DNA of 64,000 bases from Lactonifactor longoviformis DSM 17459 (GCF_900129135.1 NZ_FQVI01000001.1:491085-555084), one strand, 5' to 3'. Counted from the stretch's first letter, positions 50,610-59,870 are shown. The notes: generated from the sequence alone by a model not told the origin. Numbers and translations: made by a program.

Positions 50610-51872
50610 GTGAAGACAGTTATTTTTCATATTGATGTTAACAGCGCATTTCTGTCCTGGGAGGCAGTATACAGGCTGCGCAATCTGGAAGGGACGCTGG
50701 ATCTGCGGACCATTCCTGCTGCGGTAGGAGGTGATATGGCAAAACGCCGGGGGATCATACTGGCCAAATCCATTCCCGCAAAGGCATACGGTGTGAAAAC
50801 AGGCGAACCTGTGGTGAATGCCCTTAAGAAGTGTCCAAAGCTGAAGCTGGTTCCCCCGCACTATGAACTGTATAAAAAATGTTCCAAAGCCTTTTTGGAC
50901 ATTCTGAGAGAATACTCGCCGGCAGTGGAACAGTACAGCATTGACGAAGCATTCATGGATATGACAGGAATGGAAGGACTTCTGGGAGATTTAACAGAAT
51001 TTGCTCATGCATTAAAAGACCGTATACGGGAGGAACTGGGATTTACTGTGAATATCGGAGTTTCCTCCAATAAATTGCTGGCTAAGATGGCATCTGATTT
51101 TAAGAAGCCTGATCTGGTTCACACCCTCTTTCCGGAAGAGATTTCCCAAAAGATGTGGCCCCTCCCGGTAAAGGAAATGTTTTCTATCGGCAGAGCCACG
51201 GAAAGGAAGTTAAATACTCTGGGAATCTACACCATAGGAGAGCTGGCCAATACAGATCCCGATATTCTGAGGCACCATCTGAAAAAATATGGGGAAGTTA
51301 TCTGGAATTTTGCCAATGGAAGGGATATGTCTGTGGTGGAGGCAGTCCCTGAAGATAATAAAGGCTATGGCAACAGCACTACCATAGCCTTTGATGTTAC
51401 AGACGGAGGCACAGCCCGGATGATTCTCCTCTCTCTGGCAGAGACAGTTTCTGCCAGACTTCGGAGAGACAGTATTCGGGCAGAACTGGTGTCTGTAGCT
51501 ATTAAAGATTTTGAATTGAATACAGTATCTCATCAGATGGTGCTCCCCTCTTCCACCAACATCACCGCAGAAATACATCAGGCTGCCTGCCGGCTGTTCG
51601 ATGAGCTGTGGGACGGCACCCCTATCCGTCATCTAGGCATTCATACCGGAAAACTCTCCAAAGATGATGCGGCAAGACAGATCTCCCTGTTTGATCATAC
51701 GGATTATGAAAAGCTGGAGAAAATGGACCGGGCAGTGGATGAGATACGAAAAAAGTTCGGAACTGATGCCGTGATGCGTGCCTCATTCCTGCAGCAGCCG
51801 GTAGAGCATATGGCCGGCGGTATCTCAAAGGAAAAGCGAAAGGTAGATTATACCCGGGAAATTGTAGAATAA
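50610..51872 (+). CDS. dinB: Y-family DNA polymerase (DinB/Pol IV)
   Basis: Translesion DNA polymerase of 420 residues. The N-terminal catalytic motif IFHIDVNSAFLSWEAVYRL, the second acidic motif YSIDEAFMDMTGMEG (~105) and the thumb and little-finger regions (GVSSNKLLAKMASDFKKPD, FSIGRATERKLNTLGIYTIG) are all present. It starts at GTG 50610 with GAGGTGG upstream. It is convergent with the TusA-like gene 9 bp further on. No LexA-like box was noted. Confidence 0.92.
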   Translation: MKTVIFHIDVNSAFLSWEAVYRLRNLEGTLDLRTIPAAVGGDMAKRRGIILAKSIPAKAYGVKTGEPVVNALKKCPKLKLVPPHYELYKKCSKAFLDILREYSPAVEQYSIDEAFMDMTGMEGLLGDLTEFAHALKDRIREELGFTVNIGVSSNKLLAKMASDFKKPDLVHTLFPEEISQKMWPLPVKEMFSIGRATERKLNTLGIYTIGELANTDPDILRHHLKKYGEVIWNFANGRDMSVVEAVPEDNKGYGNSTTIAFDVTDGGTARMILLSLAETVSARLRRDSIRAELVSVAIKDFELNTVSHQMVLPSSTNITAEIHQAACRLFDELWDGTPIRHLGIHTGKLSKDDAARQISLFDHTDYEKLEKMDRAVDEIRKKFGTDAVMRASFLQQPVEHMAGGISKEKRKVDYTREIVE

Positions 51873-51881
51873 ACCCCAGCC

Positions 51882-52088
51882 CTATTTCAGCACGATCTCA
51901 AATTCATTCCCCACGGAAGTAACCGTTACCTCTTTTCCCTGGGCCCTTCCGTATTTTTCCACATTGCTCTTGGTGTGCGCCTCACTTACCAGTACTTTAA
52001 CAGCCTCACCTTTGCATTTTTTCAGGGCTGCCTGGGTCATCATCAGAGGCTCCGGACAGGATAGCCCTCTTGCATCAACTTCTATCAT
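51882..52088 (-). CDS. TusA-like sulfur/selenium carrier (short YedF type)
   Basis: A 68-residue TusA/SirA-fold protein with the active Cys in EVDARGLSCPEPLMMTQAAL. Selenium-associated YedF proteins combine this domain with a second one of about 120 residues; here only the TusA part is present, and the convergent dinB gene occupies the space where the rest would be. It is last in the csd-yedE-tusA run, which implies selenium delivery. ATG 52088 has only a moderate ribosome binding site (AAAGAGG). Confidence 0.85.
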   Translation of the reverse strand: MIEVDARGLSCPEPLMMTQAALKKCKGEAVKVLVSEAHTKSNVEKYGRAQGKEVTVTSVGNEFEIVLK

Positions 52089-52118
52089 AACAATACCTCT
52101 TTTCTATTCTTAGACTTC

Positions 52119-53210
52119 TCACTCCTGTTTTTTTCTTTTGCAGAATCCCAGAAACAGCAGTACGGCGATACATCCAATGACCGCAATCTTGCCGGGAAGT
52201 GCCGGACCTCCGGCTGCCGCTGCCTCAGTCTCTGTGGCTGCCTTTGCCGCTGCTCCCGCCAGATTAAAGTTGTGGCAGACGGCGGCACCCACAAGCATCC
52301 CCAGAAATGTAACGGCAGAATCCGAAGAACCCTGGCCGGCTAAAACCAGCTGCCTGAGAGGACAGCCCCCAGCCAGAACTGCGGCAAAGCCCACAACATA
52401 CATTCCCAGAAGATTCCAGACATGCATGGAATGTGCAACCGGCTGTCCGGTAAACGACAGAACAAAATTTCCTGTGACTGCATTGTACAGCAGCATGACA
52501 ACAAAAAGACCCGCGATAATTGTAAGTAAGTCAAAGTTCTTCATGAGGACAATATCCCGGATGCTGCCGGCAAAACATGTCCTGCTCTTCTGGGCCACAG
52601 CCCCGAAAAGCAGTGCCCCGAGAAGCGATACCAGAATTGGAGCATGCATACTTCCAGGCCCCTCTGTACTGGCTGCAAATAATGAGGTGGTAACACTGAG
52701 AATAAGCAGGCCCCCCAGAACAATGGGTAAAACTGCCCCGCTTGCCGCCTTTGTCTCATAAGCTCTTCCCAGGCTAAAGCCCTTCTTCAGCGCCAGGCTT
52801 CCGGTTGCCACCCCAAGGACGAATCCCACCAGGGCTACATAAGCATTGAGATCCCCAGCCGCCATACGCAGTACCATGCGAAGAGGGCATCCTAAAAACA
52901 CCAGAGACCCAATCATCATAATAATCCCTAACAAAAAGCGTATCATAGGGGAGGATCCTGCTGTCGATCGGTATTCTTTAGTGGCTATGGCAATCAGAAA
53001 AGAGCCCCCTGCAAATCCTACAATCTCAGGCCTAAAGTACTGGACAATAGGTGCCTGGTGAAGTTTCATAGCTCCGGCGCTGTCCCTGATAAAGCAGGCT
53101 ACACAGATAGCCATATTTTTAGGGTTTCCAAAATAGGCCAGCAGCGCCGCGATCACTCCCAGAATCACTCCTGAGAACAGCAATGTTTTTTTTGAGCTGC
53201 ATACATTCAT
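52119..53210 (-). CDS. yedE: YedE-family putative selenium transporter
   Basis: Polytopic membrane protein of 363 residues with about nine to ten helices. It contains the repeated Cys motifs of the YeeE/YedE family: FLGCPLRMVLRMAAGD, SRTCFAGSIRDIVLM and AGGCPLRQLVLAGQGSSDS. YedE of this kind is confined to selenium-using organisms and is presumed to import a selenium species. GAAAATGAATG-type start at 53210 with GGAGGAG upstream. It lies 55 bp after the cysteine-desulfurase-like gene and 30 bp before the TusA-like gene, a standard selenium supply set. Confidence 0.9.
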   Translation of the reverse strand: MNVCSSKKTLLFSGVILGVIAALLAYFGNPKNMAICVACFIRDSAGAMKLHQAPIVQYFRPEIVGFAGGSFLIAIATKEYRSTAGSSPMIRFLLGIIMMIGSLVFLGCPLRMVLRMAAGDLNAYVALVGFVLGVATGSLALKKGFSLGRAYETKAASGAVLPIVLGGLLILSVTTSLFAASTEGPGSMHAPILVSLLGALLFGAVAQKSRTCFAGSIRDIVLMKNFDLLTIIAGLFVVMLLYNAVTGNFVLSFTGQPVAHSMHVWNLLGMYVVGFAAVLAGGCPLRQLVLAGQGSSDSAVTFLGMLVGAAVCHNFNLAGAAAKAATETEAAAAGGPALPGKIAVIGCIAVLLFLGFCKRKKQE

Positions 53211-53265
53211 TTTCTTTCTCCTCCAAAAAATAAAATATATATGAATCGGGAATCCCCGTCTTCAT

Positions 53266-54399
53266 CTAGCACGCCAACTCCCTGACCGCCTCCACAGCTC
53301 TGTCCGTTTCTTCTTCTGTATTAAAATAAGAAAAAGAGAATCTGACAGCTCCCTGATCCACGGTCCCCAGGGCCTGATGCATCAGGGGCGCGCAATGGGC
53401 CCCCGGTCTGGTAAAGATTCCGTAATGACAGGACAGCTCGTCACTCACTTCCCCGGAATCATAGTCCCCCAGATTCAGAGCTACAATTGCTGCCCGGTTT
53501 TTTTGCGTAAAATCACCATATATCTTAATACCTGGTATAGAGCGTACCCCCTCATAAAAACGCCTCATCAGAGCATCTTCCTTTTTACGGATATTGTCTA
53601 TCCCCGTCTCTTCCAGCCAGCGTATGGCCGCAAGCAGTCCGGCAATTCCATGGCCGTTTAAGGTTCCCGCTTCCAGTGCCGTAGGCATCACAGAGGGGTG
53701 TCTTCTGTCATACGTGTGTACACCGCTTCCCCCTACTTTCAGCGGACATATCTCTATCCCTTCACGAACACAGATCCCCCCTGTACCCTGGGGACCGTAC
53801 AGTCCCTTATGCCCGGTAAAACAGAGAACATCGATCTTCATTTTTTCCATATGAATGGGGAAAACCCCCGCTGTCTGTGCAGAATCCAGAATAAACAGAA
53901 TGCCATGATTCCTGCAGATGTTGCCCACCTCTTGGATGTCCACAAGGTTTCCTGTAAGATTAGAGGCATGCGTACATATAACCGCCTTTGTCTCGGGGCG
54001 TACCGCCCTCTCAATATCCCCGCAGCAGATAGTACCGTCCTTTCCGGCCGGCACAATGGTTAGATTCAGTCCCTGCTCTTCCAAACGGTATAAAGGCCTG
54101 AGAACAGAATTGTGCTCAAGCGCTGTGGTAATGATATGATCGCCTGCCCGAAAGAGTCCCCCGATCACTGTATTAAGGCTCTCTGTTATATTGGAAGTAA
54201 ACACCACGCGGGTGGGATCTTCAAATCCAAAAAAACGGGCTGCCGCCTCCCGTGCTTCATAAATTGTCCTGGAAGCGTCCAGAGAAGCTCCGTGGCTGCC
54301 TCTGCCGGAATTCCCCATATGGCTCATAGCACCGCAGACAGCTTCCACAACACAATCCGGCTTATTAAGAGTGGTTGCTGCATTGTCCAGATATATCAT
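53266..54399 (-). CDS. class-V aminotransferase, cysteine desulfurase-like (selenium supply)
   Basis: PLP enzyme of 377 residues similar to cysteine desulfurase/selenocysteine lyase. The N-terminus is MIYLDNAATTLNKP. The PLP Lys lies in LCFTGHKGLYGPQGTGG (~205), and the catalytic Cys in GIFTRPGAHCAPLMHQ (~335). It belongs to the group found beside selD/yedE in Firmicutes and probably provides selenide or persulfide to SelD. It is first of the csd-yedE-tusA unit; an 18-bp inverted repeat overlaps its -35 region. The ribosome binding site is GGAAGGAAC about 9 bp before the ATG. Confidence 0.88.
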   Translation of the reverse strand: MIYLDNAATTLNKPDCVVEAVCGAMSHMGNSGRGSHGASLDASRTIYEAREAAARFFGFEDPTRVVFTSNITESLNTVIGGLFRAGDHIITTALEHNSVLRPLYRLEEQGLNLTIVPAGKDGTICCGDIERAVRPETKAVICTHASNLTGNLVDIQEVGNICRNHGILFILDSAQTAGVFPIHMEKMKIDVLCFTGHKGLYGPQGTGGICVREGIEICPLKVGGSGVHTYDRRHPSVMPTALEAGTLNGHGIAGLLAAIRWLEETGIDNIRKKEDALMRRFYEGVRSIPGIKIYGDFTQKNRAAIVALNLGDYDSGEVSDELSCHYGIFTRPGAHCAPLMHQALGTVDQGAVRFSFSYFNTEEETDRAVEAVRELAC

Positions 54400-54479
54400 A
54401 ATTTTACAGTTCCTTCCCTGCTCTTACTAAATTTGACAATATTTTTCTATCCCTAACTATATCAACAAACAAATTTATT

Positions 54480-54529
54480 GTAAAATCAATAAAATCTATA
54501 AGGCTCCTGCACTTATAGATTTTATCGAT
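54480..54529 (-). promoter_or_regulatory. inverted repeat overlapping the promoter of the selenium supply operon
   Basis: ATCAATAAAATCTATAAG (54485-54502) and CTTATAGATTTTATCGAT (54512-54529) match at 17 of 18 positions. On the minus strand one arm runs into TTGATT (about 54481-54486), which with TATAGT 18 bp further forms a promoter for the gene at 54399. The lysR gene ends 8 bp upstream. It may be the LysR operator, or a terminator for selDAB-lysR because T-rich sequence follows. Confidence 0.6.
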
Positions 54530-54537
54530 AAATATCT

Positions 54538-55443
54538 CTATACACTTTTACTTTGAAAAAAATCTCTGATAAAGTCCCAGAACGCCCTGGCACTTTTGGG
54601 CAGATTGCGTCCCTTCCTGCGAACCAGGTAAAGTTCCCGGTACATCTCTTCTCTGGGACTGAATTCCAGAATACGCCTCTCCTGTACATCCTCCCGGGCT
54701 GCCCAGCTGGAAATAATAGAAATCCCAAGTCCGTTTCGTACAGACTGCTTAATGGTCTCCTGGTTGCTGATGCTTGCGATCACTCTGACTTCAGAAAGAG
54801 GGATCCCCTGGGATACAAGATAGTTCTCGGCTTCTTTCCTGGTTCCGGATCCCTCTTCTCTCATAATCACAGGCTCTCTCATCAGCTCTTCCAGAGAAAC
54901 CCCCTTTTCCTTCAATCCCCGGAACCTTTCTGTGTCAGGTGTAATAATCACCAGCCTGTCCCGGCACAGCATCTGATACTGGCAGGGATACCCGGGAAGC
55001 CTTGTTCCCGTGATCCCTATCTCAGCCTCATCTCCCAAAATCTTTTTGACAACTCCCTCGCTGTCATTCTCCAGAAGAGAAAACTGTACCTGGGGATATT
55101 TGGCGCTGAATGCCGGCAGTACCCGGGGCAGTATGTACTGAGACGGGATCGTAGACGCTGCAATGGTCAGGGAATTGCTCTCTTCTTCATCGGAAGAAAA
55201 CTCCTGCAGTATTTTCTTCTCCAGCTCCAATATCTTATATGCATACCGGTATAGAATCCTTCCCTGATCCGTCAAAGAAACACTTTTTGTTGTTCTGACA
55301 AAAAGTCTGGCGTTCAGTTCCTTTTCCAAACCCAAGATGTGGGAACTGATGGTAGGCTGTGTAAGAAAGAGTTCTCTTGCCGCCTGGGAAAAGCTGCCGC
55401 TGTCAGCCACCCGGATAAAAGCCTCCAGTTGTATAAGATTCAT
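54538..55443 (-). CDS. LysR-family regulator associated with selenium metabolism
   Basis: LysR-type transcription factor of 301 residues: N-terminal winged HTH (FIRVADSGSFSQAARELFLTQPTISSHILGLEKEL) and a two-lobed effector domain (~90-300; LTIAASTIPSQYILPRVLP, IMREEGSGTRKEAENYLV). It resembles CysL/CysB-like regulators, and a selenium-linked subgroup is known from the same gene order. It overlaps selB by one base (TGATG), so it is expressed with the Sec machinery. Candidate target: the inverted repeat at 54485-54529. Confidence 0.9.
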   Translation of the reverse strand: MNLIQLEAFIRVADSGSFSQAARELFLTQPTISSHILGLEKELNARLFVRTTKSVSLTDQGRILYRYAYKILELEKKILQEFSSDEEESNSLTIAASTIPSQYILPRVLPAFSAKYPQVQFSLLENDSEGVVKKILGDEAEIGITGTRLPGYPCQYQMLCRDRLVIITPDTERFRGLKEKGVSLEELMREPVIMREEGSGTRKEAENYLVSQGIPLSEVRVIASISNQETIKQSVRNGLGISIISSWAAREDVQERRILEFSPREEMYRELYLVRRKGRNLPKSARAFWDFIRDFFQSKSV

Positions 55444-57353
55444 CAGTAAGCCACCCTCTCGCTTTCCCTGCCTTCTTTTCTTGTAATGTGAAGTGCATCC
55501 ATATATTCCAGAATAGGCTTAGCACTTTTCCGGCTGGTATTTAAAAGGTCCCTGACCTCCGCTATAGTCACTGTTCCGTCCCTGTCCAGCTTTTCAAGAA
55601 TTGCCGCCTTGGCCTTCTCCATAATTCCCGACAAGGTATACAGATTCTCTGCCACCTTTACAATGCGCCCTTCTGCCATCTCCTGAGCCAGAACATCTGC
55701 GATTACCTCAGGATCTGTCTCCGTAAACACAATTTCGGAGAACCGGACAAGATCGAACTGTGCCTTTAGAAAAACACGCTCCATCTTCCTTCTGACTCTC
55801 TGATACCTGGAATCCTTTTCCAACTGAAACTCATAAAGACGCAGAAACTCTCTGTCTCTTGCCAGCTGCTTCTCCCCTTCCATTCTCTCAATAAATAAGT
55901 CAAACACTCCAGCTTTTTGAGAAGCAGCCGTATTCATTTTTATCTGGGATTTATTCACCCCTGGTTTATAAGGATTCCTCTCGTGAAATTCCTGCAAATT
56001 ATCCTGTATCCTCTCCAAAAGCTCTTGTGCATAGCTTCTGTGCCACAAATAAACCTGATTTTTCATAGGAAACCGGAGGATACTGCCCTGTTTTTCCAGA
56101 ACACAAATTCCCTCCTCCGCCTCCTCCTCCGATATTCCGGCTATCTGTGCAAGCTCCTGAAGAGTGATTCCCGTATCCCAATGGCTTTTCACCTGAAGCT
56201 CCAATATGTGAGGCAGAGATCCGTGCTCCCTTCCTCTCAGCTCCTCAAGTCCCTTCTCTTCAAACCGCTTCTTTTTTCTGGGATTTGCCTCAATGACGAT
56301 GCCGCCCCCTATCGTCTCTACAGGTGAGTAGAAACGGATGATAAACCGGTCCTCCTTTCTCACCGCGATTTCCTCTTCCAGCCGAAGTTCCGCCAGTGCA
56401 GACTCGCCGGGTTTTAGTTCCTCTGTCTCTAACAGCACAACACGGCATAGAACCTGGCTGGTTCCCGTAAATAGATGTACCCTGGATCTGTTTTTCAAAA
56501 CTCTCGAAGAGGAAGGCAGCATATGCAGACGCACATCCAGCATCATAGTCTTCTTCATGCTCCCGCAGGCCGCCAGGACGTTACCCCTGGCAACATCTTC
56601 CCTCTTTACATTTGAAAGATTAATGGCCGCCCTTTGCCCTGCACTGCAGCTTTGGCAGTCCTCTCCATGCACCTGAATACTTCTGACCCGGCATACCGTC
56701 CCCCTGGGAAACAATTCCACCTGTTCTCCTCTGCTGAGCGTTCCTGACAGAACCGTTCCTGTCACTACAGTTCCGAAGCCCGCCACAGAAAACACGCGGT
56801 CCGCGGGGAGCCTGAAGATCGTGTCTCTGTCTCTCTCCGGAAGCAGGGCTGCCGTCTTTTGAATCACCTGGATCAGCTCCTGGATTCCGAAACCTGTGGC
56901 GGCCGATACTTCCACCATGGGTGCACTGGCAGCTCTGGAATCCGACAGTTCCTCCAGGATTTGACTTTTTATTTCGTTCATCCGGTCAGGCTCCGCCAAG
57001 TCACATTTATTCAGGACAACAATATAGTTCTCAACTCCCAACTGTTCCAGAATATCCAGATGTTCTCTTGTCTGGGGCATAATTCCTTCGTCAGCTGCAA
57101 TGACCAGAAGGACCATATCCATCCCTGCCACTCCGGCCACCATATTATGGACAAACTTCTCATGGCCGGGCACATCAATGATGCCTGCCCTGCTTCCATC
57201 CGGCAGGTCAAAGTATGTGAAGCCCAAATCAATGGTAATTCCCCGCTTTTTTTCCTCTTTCAGGCGATCCGTTTCCCTCCCTGTCAGCGCACGGATCAGC
57301 GTCGTCTTTCCATGGTCAATATGTCCGGCAGTCCCTATAATTATATTTTTCAT
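55443..57353 (-). CDS. selB: selenocysteine-specific elongation factor SelB
   Basis: GTPase that carries Sec-tRNA(Sec) to the ribosome and binds the SECIS hairpin, 636 residues. The G1 motif GHIDHGKTTL, G2 KKRGITIDLGF, G3 DVPGHE and G4 NKCD lie in the first ~120 residues, followed by beta-barrel domains. The C-terminal ~250 residues form the winged-helix RNA-binding part (ISEEEAEEGICVLEKQGSIL, VRDLLNTSRKSAKPILEYMD). It overlaps selA (ATGA) and lysR (TGATG) and is thus the middle of a tight operon. Confidence 0.96.
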   Translation of the reverse strand: MKNIIIGTAGHIDHGKTTLIRALTGRETDRLKEEKKRGITIDLGFTYFDLPDGSRAGIIDVPGHEKFVHNMVAGVAGMDMVLLVIAADEGIMPQTREHLDILEQLGVENYIVVLNKCDLAEPDRMNEIKSQILEELSDSRAASAPMVEVSAATGFGIQELIQVIQKTAALLPERDRDTIFRLPADRVFSVAGFGTVVTGTVLSGTLSRGEQVELFPRGTVCRVRSIQVHGEDCQSCSAGQRAAINLSNVKREDVARGNVLAACGSMKKTMMLDVRLHMLPSSSRVLKNRSRVHLFTGTSQVLCRVVLLETEELKPGESALAELRLEEEIAVRKEDRFIIRFYSPVETIGGGIVIEANPRKKKRFEEKGLEELRGREHGSLPHILELQVKSHWDTGITLQELAQIAGISEEEAEEGICVLEKQGSILRFPMKNQVYLWHRSYAQELLERIQDNLQEFHERNPYKPGVNKSQIKMNTAASQKAGVFDLFIERMEGEKQLARDREFLRLYEFQLEKDSRYQRVRRKMERVFLKAQFDLVRFSEIVFTETDPEVIADVLAQEMAEGRIVKVAENLYTLSGIMEKAKAAILEKLDRDGTVTIAEVRDLLNTSRKSAKPILEYMDALHITRKEGRESERVAY

Positions 57354-58759
57354 ATGTGCATGTCTCCAAATATTTTATTCAGCCTTTCAGCAACCTGAGG
57401 AATCTCCTCGTCCTGAATGGTTCTCATGTCAAGCCAAATCCTATCTTTCTCCACACGGCAGATGACAGGAGGTTTCCCTTTTCTCAGCTTTTCTTCCAGT
57501 TCCTCACAGGCAATAGTTTTCCCCCGTACCGTAACCCCGCAGCTCTCAATCACCTCTCCAGGCAGCGCTCCGCCTCCTACCTGGGAATCGCAGGACTCCA
57601 GCTGTATCACAGCATCCTTCTCGGGAATGTGCAGAGAACCTGCCAGCCGGGCAGCCTTCTCCTTCAGCCGCTTCCCGCTCTGGGACAGCATGGCAAATAC
57701 CGGAAGATTCTGTTCCAGCCTTGAGGGAGTACGGTATTCCCTAAAAATCTGTTCCAGCACAGTCACTGTAAACTTGTCTATCCGCATGGCTCTCATCAGA
57801 GGATGTCTCTTCATCTTATCAATATATTCTTTTTTTCCTGTTATAATCCCCGCCTGTGGTCCTCCCAGCAGCTTATCACCGCTGAAGCAGACAATATCGG
57901 CGCCGCGCCGTATAGATTCCTGTACCATCGGCTCATGAGAAAGCCCATAAGCGCTCAAGTCCACCATCACGCCGCTTCCCAGATCTTCAATCACAGGCAC
58001 CCCGAATTCCACTCCGAGGCCCGCCAGTTCCTCAATCCCCACACTCTCCGTAAACCCGGTAATCCGGTAATTGCTGGTATGGACTTTCAGAATCGCCCCT
58101 GTATTCTCTCCCATGGCTGCTCTGTAATCTTCCAGACGTGTTTTATTGGTGGTTCCCACCTCTCTCAGTATTCCCCCGCTCTGCTCCATGACCTCGGGTA
58201 TTCTGAATTTGCCGCCGATTTCTACCAGCTCTCCCCTGGAAACAATGGCTTCCTTTCCTTTTACCAGAGCGCTTAGTATCAGCAGAACTGCTGCCGCGTT
58301 GTTATTCACCGCCACAGCCGCCTCTCCCCCGGTAATCTGGCATACTAAGTCCTCAAAATGGCTGTACCGCTCCCCCCGTCTCCCGGTGTCCAGATCATAT
58401 TCCAGGTTTGAGTACCCGGTGACCACATGCCCCAGGTACTCTGCATGCCTTTCCCCGATAGGGGCCCTTCCCAGATTCGTGTGAAGGATCGTTCCTGTAC
58501 CATTGATTACTCTCTGTACCCGGCATCTGTCCTGTTCCTCAAGTCTCTCTTTCAACTGTTCCATAACCGTATCCAGTCTTCCTGCCGCCGCTTGCTCATC
58601 TTCACATCCTCCGAGAAAGCTCCGCAGTTCATCCGTCACCTGGCGAATACCCGCCACAACCAGATTTCTGTCATATTTAGTCAAAAGTCCTTCCGTCTTT
58701 GCCTCTTCCAGCAGAATATCTACTTTAGGTATTCTTCGGAAATATTTACCTTTATCCAT
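57350..58759 (-). CDS. selA: L-seryl-tRNA(Sec) selenium transferase SelA
   Basis: Pyridoxal phosphate enzyme converting seryl-tRNA(Sec) to selenocysteyl-tRNA(Sec) with selenophosphate, 469 residues. The motifs are RVINGTGTILHTNLGRAPI (~85), AVAVNNNAAAVLLILSAL and the PLP Lys in VCFSGDKLLGGPQAG (~295). ATG 58759 has AGGAAGTGAG upstream. It follows selD with a 64-bp gap that contains a terminator-like hairpin, and overlaps selB by 4 bases. Confidence 0.96.
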   Translation of the reverse strand: MDKGKYFRRIPKVDILLEEAKTEGLLTKYDRNLVVAGIRQVTDELRSFLGGCEDEQAAAGRLDTVMEQLKERLEEQDRCRVQRVINGTGTILHTNLGRAPIGERHAEYLGHVVTGYSNLEYDLDTGRRGERYSHFEDLVCQITGGEAAVAVNNNAAAVLLILSALVKGKEAIVSRGELVEIGGKFRIPEVMEQSGGILREVGTTNKTRLEDYRAAMGENTGAILKVHTSNYRITGFTESVGIEELAGLGVEFGVPVIEDLGSGVMVDLSAYGLSHEPMVQESIRRGADIVCFSGDKLLGGPQAGIITGKKEYIDKMKRHPLMRAMRIDKFTVTVLEQIFREYRTPSRLEQNLPVFAMLSQSGKRLKEKAARLAGSLHIPEKDAVIQLESCDSQVGGGALPGEVIESCGVTVRGKTIACEELEEKLRKGKPPVICRVEKDRIWLDMRTIQDEEIPQVAERLNKIFGDMHI

Positions 58760-58782
58760 ACACTTTTACTCACTTCCTAAAA

Positions 58783-58815
58783 AACCGGACGCCCCCTTAC
58801 TGGAGCTGTCCGGTT
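58783..58815 (-). terminator. terminator/attenuator between selD and selA
   Basis: AACCGGAC (58783-58790) and GTCCGGTT (58808-58815) pair, and on the minus strand the stem runs into TTTTTTAGG. It directly follows selD and precedes selA, so it can reduce read-through into selAB-lysR. Confidence 0.7.
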
Positions 58816-58823
58816 CTCTCATG

Positions 58824-59870
58824 TCATAACAAATGAAGATACTTTTCATCTTTCGGCAGTACCCGTCCAATCACAGCGGCCTGCGCAGCAAGTCCCTGCT
58901 GTGCAAATCCGTGCAGGATGTCCTCCGCATACTTCTCCTCCACAGATGCCAGAAGCCCCCCTGAAGTCTGGGGATCAAAGACAAGATCCGCCAGATATTC
59001 CGGCAGTTCCGCCAGCATCACATCCTCTTTTGCATAGTTTCTGTTCTGATAAGCCCCCGCGGGTACCAACCCCATACGGGCATACACATCTGCCTCCGGG
59101 ATCAGAGGAATCTTCCGGGTATCAATTTCCAATGTAACTTCACTTGCTTTTGCCATCTCTAGGCAATGGCCCCCCAGACCGAATCCGGTAATATCTGTAC
59201 AGCTATGTACCGGATACCGTTCCAGAACCTCCTTCGCCGCTTTGTTGAGTGTGGTCATCACCTTGATCACTGCCTGTTCCGCCTCTCCGGAAGCCATTCC
59301 CGCTTTTACAGCAGTGTTGATGATACCGCTTCCCACAGGCTTTGTCAGGATAAGCACATCCCCTGGCATCGCTCCATAATTCTTCCACAGTTTGCCAGGA
59401 TGTACAAATCCTGTCACACACAGACCATATTTCGGCTCGTCATCCTGAATCGAGTGACCGCCCACAAGCACAGCCTGGGCCTCCTGCACCTTAGAGGCTC
59501 CGCCGGCCAGAATTTCTCCCAGAATCTCCGAATCCAGACAATTGGGAAATCCTACGATATTAAGAGCAATCCTGGGCTCACCTCCCATAGCATAAACATC
59601 ACTCAAGGAATTGGCCGCCGCAATCTGGCCAAAAATAAAGGGATCGTCAGCTACAGGCGTAAAAAAATCTACCGTCTGTATCATAGCAATCTCATCTGTA
59701 ATCTGATACACTGCCGCATCATCGGAGGTTTCCACCCCCACCAGCAGCTTCTCATCGTAAAACTTAGGCAGCTTGCCCAAAACCTGGGCAAGGGTCTCAG
59801 GACCTATCTTGGCCGCTCACCCTGCTGTTTTTGTCATCTGCGTCAGTCTTACATCTTCTTTTCCATTCAT
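58824..59870 (-). CDS. selD: selenide, water dikinase SelD (selenoprotein, in-frame UGA)
   Basis: Makes selenophosphate from selenide and ATP. The long open frame from 59780 lacks the N-terminus, but upstream in frame ATG 59870 (AAAGGAGG before it) gives MNGKEDVRLTQMTKTAG, then TGA (59817-59819), then AAKIGPETLAQVLGKLPK into the frame. SelD enzymes have G-C/U-AAK at exactly this place, so the UGA encodes Sec18 and the protein has 348 residues. Later motifs are VETSDDAAVYQI, DVYAMGGEPRIALNIV, VGGHSIQDDEPKYGL and DITGFGLGGHCLEMAKAS. A SECIS-like hairpin follows the UGA. It is the first gene of selD-selA-selB-lysR. Confidence 0.96.
59771..59819 (-). promoter_or_regulatory. bacterial SECIS element of selD
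   Basis: On the minus strand CTTGCCCA and TGGGCAAG (59772-59792) form a perfect 8-bp stem with a 5-nt loop GGTTT, 24 bases after the UGA. This suits SelB recognition, though spacing is at the long end. Confidence 0.72.

Noticed and set aside
54553-55254. Long plus-strand reading frames opposite lysR, selB, ygfK and other genes
   Set aside because: They are antisense shadows of well-supported genes, without ribosome binding sites or recognisable domains.
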